NCBI GenBank assembly: GCA_963210315.1
Contig: OY723275.1
Coordinates: 1,984,001 to 2,048,000, forward strand
DNA length: 64,000 bases
Reading direction: 5' to 3'
From: Rhynchopus euleeides
Lineage: Eukaryota > Euglenozoa > Diplonemea > Diplonemida > Diplonemidae
This document shows, piece by piece, positions 11,213 to 20,769 of this stretch (positions within the stretch are counted from its first letter, which is position 1; each line of letters opens with the position of its first letter). A program made the position numbers and the translations under genes. Under the pieces are notes generated by a model that made no database searches, was not told the DNA's origin, and saw only the letters and a list, made by a program, of their open reading frames with translations.

Positions 11213-12029
11213 AACAGCCACTCATGCCTTGCGATGCTCAAGTGCCTGCTGGACCCCTATGTCCTTCAGGCCCCAAAGCAGGCAACGATATGGGAGCAAC
11301 CTAACAGGGGAGGTGAAGAGGGCACGGGTCTTAGCCTGATGACACACTGCAACCTCAAGGTGACTGGCGACACCTCTCCCACAGTCTGCGGCGACTCTGC
11401 CGTGGCGACAAGGCTTCCTGTCATGGGAGATCGCTGCGTGGATCAACGTGGCACCACCCGTGTGCTCGGCAGGTTGTTCCGGCACCTGTTTTCTCCGTGT
11501 CATGCTTTTCGTGAGCGTGTCAGGGATGTTGGCACACGCTGGGGAGGGTTCACATGATGACATAACATATATCAGAAGCACACACCCACGTGGCGCTGTC
11601 CTTGGCAGGACTTTGAAAGTGCCGCCTTGATATCCTTGTTGGATAGAACCCTCATATCACACCCTCAATCAGCTGACGAAAAATCGTGAAAAATCGTGAA
11701 AAAACGGATTTTTTTTGGGGCGTGCGGGGGGGTTTTCCTATGGATTTGGGCCCTTTTGATGTACCGCCACCTGATTTTGACCCGAGTTTGGAGGAATTTG
11801 GCAGAGTTTGGAGGTGTTTGGTGGAGTTTGGTGGCGTTCGGTAGTGTTGTGCGGTGTTGTATGGTGGTTCCCTGCAAAAAATCGAATGTCCTATGGGGTG
11901 GAGGGCGCTGGGGACTGGGCAGTGGCCGTTCCACATGCCCTTCCCCTCGTGACTTACACCCTGTCGCCACCCCACTTCATGGGGTGGCGACAGGGTCGTA
12001 CTTGCGGCGGTATGCAACCATCAGTACAG

Positions 12030-13239
12030 TAGAGGAGGCGGATACCCCGATTTCGCTGTGACGAAAATTATTTTCGACGATTTTGGACAACTACTCGCCC
12101 GCTAACCCACCAGGTGACCCCAAAATGGGCAAAAACCTACGTCTGCCTTAGTCTGCAACCCAGGAATGCTCGATTTTTGCCCAGAAAAACGCATTTTTTG
12201 ATTTTTCAGCCAATTTTGGTGGGAGCATGGCCATTTCCCGTTATTTCCACTCAGTACCCCCTCCAGACCCCCTTGGAGAGGGTCAAAAAACCAAAAACCA
12301 GTTTTTGGCCCATCTGTGGCCTTTCTGAGGGTGCAGACTAAGATTTTCGGCCCCAGATGGCCCGTTTTGGGGTGTTTCTGTGTGAAAATCACCTTTTCTG
12401 GGTGACAGACGTAGGCAGACGTAGCCAAAATTAGGCTGCGCGGAGTCTCCTGTCGTTCCGGAGTCTCTGGTGAGTCTCCGGAGGTATTCTGGAGTCTCCG
12501 CGGAGTCTCCGGAGTCATTCCGGAGTCTCCGGTGAGTCTCCGGAGTCGTTCCGGAGTCTCCGGCGAGTCTCCGGAGTCGATCCAGAGTCTCCGGTGAGTC
12601 TCCGGAGTCTCCGGAGTCGATCCGGAGTCTCCGCGGAGTCTCCGGAGTCGATCTGGAGTCTCCGGCGAGTCTCCGGAGTCGATCCGGAGTCTCCGGTGAG
12701 TCTCCGGAGACGATCCGGAGTCTCCGGCGAGTCTCCGGAGTCATTCCGGAGTCTCCGGAGTCGATCCGGAGTCTCCGGTGAGTCTCCGGAGTCGTTCCGG
12801 AGTCTCCGGCGAGTCTGCGGAACGGCTCCGGATCGACTCCGGAGACTCCGCGGAGACTCCGGATCGACTCCGGAGACTCGCCGGAGGCTCCGGATCGGAG
12901 ACGTTTCCGAGGAACAGCTCGCTGTTCCTGAGTGTCCCCGTGACAAGTCGCTGGTCGCCCCAGCGCGTGTCTCTGTTTCCGGCCAACACCTTACTGTTCC
13001 TGGTGTGTTTCTGACCAAGTGTCGTTTGTTTCTGCGTTGTTCTGCCGTCGGAGTACTCTCTGATGGCAGTCTGGCCCCAAGGTGAAGTGGCCTCCACCCG
13101 AACATGTCCAAAAATGTGTTTTTTGGCATTGTCGGAGTGTGTGCGGAGTGCATGAGCGTGTTTTTTTTGGGCCAAATGGGCCAAATTAATTTCCGTCACA
13201 CTTTTTTTATGAGGAATTGCTTGAGATCCGCCTCCTCTA
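12030..13239. mobile_element. 1.2 kb hAT-like element carrying a minisatellite
   Basis: TIRs are TAGAGGAGGCGGAT at both ends, with matching GTGACG(G)AAATTA subterminal segments. The perfect 8-bp duplication CAGTACAG lies at 12022-12029 and 13240-13247. This fits hAT-type targeting with TAGAG-type ends. No transposase is present. The interior holds a dense GGAGTCTCC minisatellite. It is nested inside the 8817-20761 element. Confidence 0.88.
12437..12900. repeat. GGAGTCTCC minisatellite
   Basis: Roughly 460 bp are built from variants of a 9-15 bp unit: CGGAGTCTCCGG joined by CGAGT, TGAGT, TCGATC or TCGTTC. After about 12830 the unit appears in the inverted sense (GGAGACTCCG), so the array can form long stems. 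Long frames across it on both strands are by-products of the repeat. Confidence 0.9.
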
Positions 13240-13533
13240 CAGTACAGCCTGTTTCGGGTTCGCAAAGCCTGGTACGCTGCCTTGCCGTAGGGACCCAGAT
13301 ACTGAGGACACCCCTGTGAGAACACTGAGGGAATATGTTGGGCGAGCCTAGGTGTCGGGGTGACCGAGGCAGAGCACCCTGCCCAGAACATGAACAAGAA
13401 AGACTGTTCGACTGACGGGGAAGAACCTGATGGGCAGGTGTGGTCTTCGGTGCAATGTTTGGAGAGATCAGGAGCCTTCTCTACAAGGCTACCCCTGTTG
13501 GACTTGGCCTTCGCTCCCGTGAGCAGTGAAAAA

Positions 13534-16500
13534 CACGGTTTGCCCCCCGGCAGGATCCCGGGAAACCCCGGCCGGGCCCGGAAATTCCGGGCCCGGGACC
13601 GGGATTTTGAAATCCCGGCCGGGATCCCGGGGAAATCCCGGCCGGGTCCGGCCGGGGTCCGGCCGGGAATCCCGGGGGTTCTCAGTCTCAGGTCGCTTGG
13701 ACCGAGGTCATCTCAGACCTATGGCTTTCAGTCCCCAGTTTCAGATTCAGACCTGCTGATCCAGAACCGCACCCTCTCCTTCCACACCAATTGTATCCAC
13801 TGCTCATGGGTCCGAGTGACGACGATAGCAATGACGATGGCTCCATAGCAAAGATGGCTACCACTGTCAAAGCTCATCTGGAACAGAAACTGTCCCAGAT
13901 GGAAGTCTCCTGTATAAATACAGGGTTCGGGGTTACCACGAGTGTAACGCAGATACGTGCAGGTGTGTCAAGAGAGTGTGCAGCTCACAGCAGTTCCGCA
14001 TCCTCCTGGTTGCTGAACTCCACAGTCCTAGGACGACGAAGAGGACGACGAGGGTCGACGTAGGCTTATCTTACGCTACGGCAGGGGTGGACTCAGCCAC
14101 CCCGGGGGCAGGTTGAACAGGTTGTGTGGTTCCACTGATCAACATGTAGGTCGGCCTGTCTGATAAGACTCAGCCACCCTGCGGGTCAAGTGATTACAAA
14201 AGGGTGCCTATTTGACCAAAAGGCAAAATTTCCTCCCGCCATGCTCCCGTACCACAGAGGCTGTTGTGTTTTGCCTCTGTGTATGCGTACGTTTTGCGAT
14301 GACGGGGTGTGGAACCTGGCGTAGACCGAGCTACAACCAGGAACCAACGGCCCAACTCGGCGCCGTGGGTCAATTTTTGTGAAAAGGCCTTGACCAGAGG
14401 CATCCCCCTAACACTAAATTTGCTCTGTTTCACCTGAACCGACCAACCAGGCACCGTGAGGAGGCATCAGAGCCCCTCGTGGACAGCCGCAGCACCCTTC
14501 CTTTACTAACGTCAGGTTCACCACTAGCACGAAGCATCACTGTTTTACGTCAGGTATGGCAAATGCCCACCCAAGGAAGTCGAGGAGTTTGAGCCGTTGG
14601 AAGTTACCAGAGGGACAAGCAAGAGGGATCTGCAAGCAGTGATGTCTGTTGTACCCTTGGACCACATTAAACTCAAACTGAACCCTCAGTCGTCCTTGAT
14701 CGCCCGACAAGGTTCCTTTCAGCTTTCTAACAGATGGGTACTGCAACTGTCCAACTATCTACAGACTCACATCCCAGAAGGTGCAGTCCAGGTTCCACAG
14801 AGCAAATTAAATGTTAGCATTTCTGCACAACTACCGGTACGCAAATCGCAGCGGCGGTGGAAGTGACTGACTCGAAAACGGCGAGGTATCAGTCTTGACG
14901 CTGGAAAATTCCGTTCGGAAATACCAAACACATCCACAGAAAGTGGAAGGAATGGGCGCCAAGATGATGCGAACGATTTTTGGGGGGGGGAGGGGGTGGA
15001 CTGCTCTGTATCGTGATACCCGCGAGGGCAACCAAATGCAGAACAGGGAGGCACAGGCGCACACACGAAGGCAGCACACAAGTGGCAAGTGGCAGGGGCT
15101 GGGGTCTGGGGCGCCGCGCGATTCGCTTCTCCTGACTTTCTGATCCGGCAAACTACAAACACAAAAGCAGTACATGCACTGCAACAACAACCTCCGAAGG
15201 GAGCCACAATACCCTCGTGACTCCAAAGCAGCTGATGGCATCGGAGGGCAATCAGCATCATACGACGTCTCACAGCTGCAGAACAAGACGTCAGACACAG
15301 ACAGCAAGGAATACGATATACACACACACGGACGCACACACTGTGCCGGACAAATCACTCCTCATCGTCACTCTCAGCGTCATTCACACGGAGTGACGGG
15401 AATGTCCGCCGGAAGCCACACTCCTTGCCGTACGCACCTCGCACATCTTGATTGATGGCCAAGAGCGAGAGCTTTGCGTGGGAGTCGCGGGACATAGCAC
15501 TCCGGCACACGGGGATGGCTTGCATCATGACAGAGAGTGCGCTGTCAGGTGCTGTGCAGGAAGGGGGCAAGGTGAGGAGAAACAACACACGCTCAGCAAG
15601 AGGCTTGAGCGTCTCGTTGGTAAGCTGGCGTTTCCAGAATACCCTCTCTGAGCCGACCTCGTGCTCCGACACTGCCGAAGTGTACGCCTGGTACATGGGC
15701 GCGGTGACGTCGAAGCCGATGTGCTTGCCGAGGTCTTCGCGTGGCAGCAGGTCATCCAGCATCTCCAGGGTCTCGTACCCCTCCGGAGTCAGCTGGCGCA
15801 CAGAGAGGTAGAACCCCCGGCCCGTTTCCGAGGATTCGCGCCACCGGCTCTGCAGACCGTTGTAGAAGGTCTTGGACACGCGGGCTGCGAGTCCATCCCC
15901 CGTGCTCGCCCTCTGGAGGATGTCGATCAGCTCCTCCACCTCCGCGTAGATCGTCGCCGATCCAACCGTCCCGGGTGCCTGCGCGTTGCTGTACCGCGAC
16001 AAAGCGGCTCTTACCGGCGCCGCGGCACGGACGAACTCCGTCAGCATGTCCTGAAGCGCCTCAGAACCGACGGTCTTCAGCAGCACAGCAAGCTTCTCGA
16101 ACGTGGGGGGAGTGTAGGCATTGCCAATCCCGGTAGCCATGTACGAGTACAGCATGGCGACACGCTCTTCAAAGTGCTCCGCGCAGTCGAGCATGCTGAC
16201 GAAGCGTGTGTCGTAGATCCGGGGTGCACGTTTGATGGCCACCGCCTCCTGCAGAGTGCTCTTCATGTCGGCGTGTGCTGCAGACATCAAGCTGCAAAGC
16301 TCCCCAAACGTCTTTGCGTTGGCAATCGCATCCTTGTGCGCCTCGGTCACCGCGGCCTTGCAGAGGCCCTTCATCTTGTCCAGAAGTTTGTCCTGTTCCC
16401 GCGTTGTCGTCGATGCCGACTGCTTCCGCAGCTTCGCCAATAGGACACCCGCCGTGTGTGTCTGGGGGTCGCTCTGCACACTTCTTTGGTGGTCCCGCCA

Positions 16501-18359
16501 CTTGTTCTGCTTTTTCGCGTCACCAAACACGTAGTTCGTGAGGTGGAAGAAGTCGAGCAGGGGGTCCTCGGCGGCCTTCATCATCCGACGAACATCGGAA
16601 AGGGTGTTGTTCAGCAGGTGAGCCAGGCAGGATACGTACGGGATGTGAGCCTCTCCTGCTAGGTCGCGCGACATCTTCACGTTCGACCCACCACGATCGC
16701 TGCGCACGACCCTCACCTGTTCAATCCCCACACCGACAGCAGCGAGAGATTCCTCCAGCGCGGTGCGCACCGTAAGACCTGTAAACGGGACATCCGAATA
16801 CTGTAGCGGCAGCGCAACGGACGTTGTAGCGGTCTGTGCAATGAACAACACGACATTCTGACCCTGGATCGTCGAACCACAGTCGTGGACGATGCTCAGA
16901 TCTTGTCCTGCGAGCATATCGGCAATCGTGTCGAGGTGGTTGTCGTAGACGGTCGCCCCGCTCCTCTGCCAGACCTTCTGCATGTTGACGTCTTCTGGGA
17001 TGGTGAGCCCAGAGACGGCACGGAAGACCTGCGTCGCGCCACGAAACGAGAGCCCTGCCATCGTGCACACCTCCAGCAGCGTTTCCCGGACGTTGGAGTT
17101 TGCTGGTGCGGGTCGGTTGCTCGAAGGTGTGGATCGGTCGGCTGCTGGTGTGGATCGGTCGGCTGCTGGTGTGGATGCGTCACGGTTTGGCGTTGAGGCG
17201 TCGACTGGGGTCGTTGCATTGCGACCGTGGCCCTTCGTACCCACGTGGCTCGTGAGGTCGTGCCTGTCGACGCCGGGTGCAAACGCCCACTTGCACGGAG
17301 CACACACGGGCACCTCCTGCTCGTCGCAGCATCTCGCCGTGGCCTTCGCGAACCTGTACCCGTCGGTCGTGGCCTCCGCTTTCGTCTTGACTGAAAGCCA
17401 CTTGAACTCGGAGAAGCGGGTCGACAAAGACTGGGCAGGCTGCAGCTTCGGGGGGGTCAGGTCAGCTTGGCTGCTGAGGCTCTCGGCGAGGGCGGCCTTT
17501 GCCGGGCGGCGCAACTTCCCCGTCGGCGTGCGCAAGGCCACTGCGCTGGCGGCGAGCTCCTTCTTCTTCCGTCCGAGAGCAATCAGGCGGGCGATCTTCG
17601 GCATGAGGGGGGCTTTCTCATTCTCTGTGAGGACCCCTTCAGCGACGGCCAAATCGATCAGCGGCTGCCTCTTCCGCTTCACCTCCTTCAGCACCGCCTC
17701 AATGGCGTCGTCGATGTCGTCGTCGTCGTCGTCGTCGTCGTCGTTGTCAGTGGTGGGGTCCGGTTCCGGGGCCGCTACCTCCGCCTTGCCTCGGCGAGGT
17801 TGCTTGCGGCTCTTGCCGCCGTCGCCATCGCTGTCGCCGTCATCCGCATCATCCCTCGCCCTCTTCCCTCCTTTCTGCCCTGGTGCTGCATCACCAACGA
17901 GCAGGAAGGAAAAAAAAATGAGGAGTAACAAAAGAGTACGGTGCATGTTTGCTGTTGTGGAAGGTTTCTCTGCCGGGTGTGTGTATGCGGCGCAGTTACG
18001 TGGGGGGGGGGGGGGGGGGGCGGGGCGGGGTTGTGGGGTCCAAGTCACGTGCGGTATATGTGAGGTGAAATAGTCGGGTCCAGCAAAAACTAATGACATC
18101 GGGTGGATCGCAAAGGGGAAGGGGGCAACGGCAGCGTGCAATGTGCAATGTGCAAAACTCTCAAGTCATCTTACCACCCACCTACACCTGACCCCGGGGG
18201 GGTCCCGGGATGACCCCGGGATACCCCGGGGTCATCCCGGGATTTCCCGGCCGGGATCCCGGGATTCCCGGCCGGGAAATCCCGGGAATCCCGGGAATCC
18301 CGGAATTTCCCGGAACCCGGCCGGGCCCGCCCGGGATCCCGCCCGGGGGGCAAACCGTG
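13534..18359 (-). mobile_element. 4.8 kb autonomous-looking hAT-like transposon
   Basis: TIRs are CACGGTTTGCCCCCCGG at both ends (17 bp identical), followed by about 130-170 bp of CCCGGG/GGATCC palindromic subterminal repeats (13546-13680 and 18183-18355). A 6-bp duplication GAAAAA lies at 13528-13533 and 18360-18365; because it is A-rich it is weaker evidence than the other TSDs. The element carries one large minus-strand gene with hAT transposase features (15355-17946). Six-base duplications are unusual for hAT but are described for some subgroups. It sits inside the 8817-20761 element, so it is younger than that insertion. Confidence 0.82.
15355..17946 (-). CDS. hAT-like transposase with BED-type zinc finger
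   Basis: 863 residues from ATG 17946. The order is: an acidic/basic disordered N-terminus with a poly-Asp run; a zinc finger CAPCK..HDLTSHVGTKGH (Cys215, Cys218, His234/240) for DNA binding; then a catalytic core with IVHDCGSTIQG (Asp355), RSDRGGSN (Asp417) and the hAT hallmark C-x2-H (Cys440-His443) in SCLAHLLNNTL. A C-terminal segment LAERVLFLLTLPPS resembles the hAT dimerisation region. It would cut and paste DNA bearing the CACGGTTTGCC ends. The first residues read like a signal peptide (MHRTLLLLLIFFSFLLVGDA). A better reading may be a 54-nt in-frame intron at 17886-17939 (GTACTC..T-rich..GCAG), whose removal gives MHPPGQKGG. The frame is otherwise intact. The third catalytic acidic residue was not placed. 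Confidence 0.82.
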   Translation of the reverse strand: MHRTLLLLLIFFSFLLVGDAAPGQKGGKRARDDADDGDSDGDGGKSRKQPRRGKAEVAAPEPDPTTDNDDDDDDDDDIDDAIEAVLKEVKRKRQPLIDLAVAEGVLTENEKAPLMPKIARLIALGRKKKELAASAVALRTPTGKLRRPAKAALAESLSSQADLTPPKLQPAQSLSTRFSEFKWLSVKTKAEATTDGYRFAKATARCCDEQEVPVCAPCKWAFAPGVDRHDLTSHVGTKGHGRNATTPVDASTPNRDASTPAADRSTPAADRSTPSSNRPAPANSNVRETLLEVCTMAGLSFRGATQVFRAVSGLTIPEDVNMQKVWQRSGATVYDNHLDTIADMLAGQDLSIVHDCGSTIQGQNVVLFIAQTATTSVALPLQYSDVPFTGLTVRTALEESLAAVGVGIEQVRVVRSDRGGSNVKMSRDLAGEAHIPYVSCLAHLLNNTLSDVRRMMKAAEDPLLDFFHLTNYVFGDAKKQNKWRDHQRSVQSDPQTHTAGVLLAKLRKQSASTTTREQDKLLDKMKGLCKAAVTEAHKDAIANAKTFGELCSLMSAAHADMKSTLQEAVAIKRAPRIYDTRFVSMLDCAEHFEERVAMLYSYMATGIGNAYTPPTFEKLAVLLKTVGSEALQDMLTEFVRAAAPVRAALSRYSNAQAPGTVGSATIYAEVEELIDILQRASTGDGLAARVSKTFYNGLQSRWRESSETGRGFYLSVRQLTPEGYETLEMLDDLLPREDLGKHIGFDVTAPMYQAYTSAVSEHEVGSERVFWKRQLTNETLKPLAERVLFLLTLPPSCTAPDSALSVMMQAIPVCRSAMSRDSHAKLSLLAINQDVRGAYGKECGFRRTFPSLRVNDAESDDEE

Positions 18360-18365
18360 GAAAAA

Positions 18366-20158
18366 AGTGAGGGACACCGTTCTTCCCCTCTGACTGACGA
18401 CCAGTGATGTCGTAGCGAAGGACCTTGAATGGGGCTTGAACCCGAGAGTCAATACTCAACCAAAGGTATTCTCCAGGACCTGGCACGGAACGGGCGATAC
18501 GAACGCTCCCACCGTGCGCACGGACCTGTATGCGACTCTACAAGGAACCACGGGGTGGCGCGCGCACATCACCTGGGAGGCCTCAAGGAGCCTGCCTGAT
18601 CAGCAAGGCAAGGGGTGATGATCATCTGGAGACCTGAGCCCATGCAGGATCGGAGAGACGCGAAGTCCTTATCCACAGATGCTCCACCTGAGGGAGACCA
18701 CCCTCCACCTCCTTCGGACAGACCACACAGCCTTGTCGATGACCACAGCAGCCGGACACAGACCAGTACGTGTACCCTGCCTGCAGCACCGGGCCACACC
18801 CCATCGAGGGTCTCCCTGAAGCATCTCTTTCGCCACTGCCCAAGCCGGCACCCCCTCACCGCCACCAACGAACTGTTGCTGCAGCGCGACAAGGAGGCAG
18901 CCCACTACCTCGCTGCAGCAGGGGAACTGGGCACAGCGAGGTACTTCAGCCATTCAGCTTCAGGCTTGTAGTGGTCTTCAATCCCACCCAAGCCTTACCG
19001 AAGCTTGGATACCCCTGGGTCGGGATTCGGAACGTGGGTATATCGGCCGGTGGGATGCGACTTTGGGAAGGGATGGTCTACCCAAAATGGCTGGAAATCC
19101 TGTCCGGCCGCTGAAATTTGAGCCGGATTACGGGCGGCCATCTCGCGAGTCCCACTAGGCACACAGGCAATGCGATTCGCATTGCCTGTGTGACTAGGAC
19201 ACGCATTCGCGTCTCAGACTCCCGTACCCAGACTCCCGCTAGCGGGCTAGGGCAGTTGGAGTCCACTATGTACTTGCACTCCAGGTCCCTGACTTGCACG
19301 CAGTGCAATAATGTGCCTGGAACCGGGGAGGAATGCAGTGCAAGTAATGTCCGGGTGTGCAAGTGATATCTTCCTCCCTGTTTTAGGGGGGCAGTTGGCC
19401 TGTAGTACGGATCGAACCCGGTCCGTCCAGGAACAGGAAGTGTACCGTACGACTTCTCCTTCACCCAACGGCGTCGTGCGGTCAAGCAAATCGGATATTC
19501 TTCCCAACGGGACCCTTCCCAAGACGAAAACCAGTCCCTGACCAACCCCACAGGCTCATCTTACCCTTCCTGGGGCTGGGAGTATGGTAGTGACCTCCAT
19601 TTTGTAGCTGATTTTGGCCCGGGTTTTGTGGGAGTTTGGTGGTAAACTGGAGATTTCACGCCATGACCAAAATGACCCCACCACGATACGCACAGGTTCT
19701 AAACGTTCAAAAGAACGGGGTTTCAAAAAATCCGCAGAGGTGGGTGGGTGTAGGTGTGGTGTGGGAGCCCCTGAACCAGACCCCTTATTCATGGGTGAAG
19801 CTTGACACCTAGACCCACAAAATGACCCCACTACGATCCGCACAGATTCCAAATATTCAAAAGAAACAGGTTTTGGAACACCCGAAGAGGCGGCCCCGCT
19901 GGGTGGGCAGGTGTGGCATGCTGGCTGACTCCCAGTCACATCCTCCGATGACAAGCCCCTGAACTAGACCCACAGGTCGAACTATCTCCCATTTTTACCC
20001 CCACTCGACCGGCTGGAGTCCGTCGTGTAGGTACATGGGACCACCACAGGGACCCACAAGTCATCCACAGGACCACCCTGCAGGGCAACAAGGCGCTGTG
20101 GCCTCTCAAGTCACCAGCGATTTTCGGTGATTTTCGGTGATTTTAGGTGAAAAAAGGT
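18366..20158. other. Interior of the 8817 element, decayed repeats
   Basis: No gene is seen. There is a perfect hairpin at about 19158-19192 (CACACAGGCAATGCG paired with CGCATTGCCTGTGTG). A segment beginning near TGACCCCAC.ACGAT.CGCACAG occurs twice (about 19670 and 19820) and again near 9055. Short AGTCCAC and ACTCCCGCTAGCG motifs echo the TA-element ends. Confidence 0.5.
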
Positions 20159-20235
20159 ATAGCGTATCAGTTCTCGTGCGTCGTCTTTCGTAGACGTTCT
20201 GTACGATGCGGATCCGCTAATCCAACATAGCAAAC
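20159..20235 (+). mobile_element. 77-bp retroposed insertion with 10-bp target duplication
   Basis: The insert runs from ATAGCGTATCAG to ACATAGCAAAC, between perfect copies of GAAAAAAGGT at 20149-20158 and 20236-20245. The long, A-rich duplication and absence of TIRs point to target-primed reverse transcription. Its layout (GGATAGCG..hairpin..CGCTAA-CC-AA) resembles the 3' end of the LINE at 58242, so it is either a minimal SINE or an extreme 5' truncation of a related LINE. Confidence 0.8.
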
Positions 20236-20349
20236 GAAAAAAGGTGAAAAAAGGTGAATTTTTTGTTTTTTTTGTGATTTCCTGTTTTGGAACAGACCCT
20301 CCAACACCCCATGCCCAACCCGTACCGTGCAACAGACGTTTACTACCGT

Positions 20350-20563
20350 GGCCTCCGGCGGCTGGGGGGCTCCGCCCCCCAGACCCCCCTGTGGCATGTG
20401 CCTGTCTTGTACCCAAGCCCTTTACATCAGGGAATGGAGTACAGAGGCCCTCAGTATCCTCAGGAGGACGCAGTCAAATCACACAGAATCCGTACGCCCG
20501 CAAGTCACAGATGTTCACTACCGTGGCCTCCGGCGGCTGGGGGCTCCGCCCCCCAGACCCCCC
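20350..20563 (+). repeat. Tandem pair of double-hairpin GC modules
   Basis: Two modules (20350-20390 and 20525-20563) lie in the right arm of the hAT family. Each has GGCCTCCGGCGGC, then a G6-7/C6-7 palindrome, then CCCAGACCCCCC. Each is preceded by TTTACTACCGT or TTCACTACCGT and followed by GGCATGTG(C/T)(C/T)TGTCTTGTA. Confidence 0.88.
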
Positions 20564-20769
20564 CTATGGCATGTGTTTGTCTTGTAACCAAGTCCTTGCG
20601 CGTCCGGGGCTGCATATCAGTTCCGGTACCCTCGCGGGAGGCTGGGCCCGATCACTGATCTCTGAGACGAACCGGGGGGGAACCCATTCAGTGAGAAAAA
20701 ATTGGCTGACCCGATCTGACCCGATCCAGCCCGCAACCCCATATTTCAAGCTCCACCCCTGGTCTCGAA

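Larger units (their letters stand above)
8817..20761. mobile_element. 11.9 kb hAT-type non-autonomous element, interrupted by nested elements
   Basis: The ends are CAGGGGTGGAGCTT and AAGCTCCACCCCTG, flanked by a perfect 8-bp duplication GTCTCGAA at 8809-8816 and 20762-20769. An 8-bp TSD with CAGGG ends is the hAT superfamily signature. The two arms match the 661-bp copy at 41119-41779: the left arm at 8817-10200, itself split by the 8895-10091 insertion, and the right arm at about 20311-20761. Between them lie two more bounded elements (12030-13239 and 13534-18359) and a 77-bp retroposed insertion. The remaining roughly 4 kb of interior has no recognisable gene. It may be the fuller form of the family or further decayed insertions. 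Confidence 0.9.

Noticed and set aside
12515-13153. Frames of SGDSPETPDRLRRL-type repeats on both strands
   Set aside because: They are translations of the GGAGTCTCC minisatellite, open because the unit lacks stops.
19380-19450. tRNA candidate on the minus strand (GGGTTCGATCCG box)
   Set aside because: Only a B-box-like match; no acceptor stem, D arm or anticodon arm could be paired.
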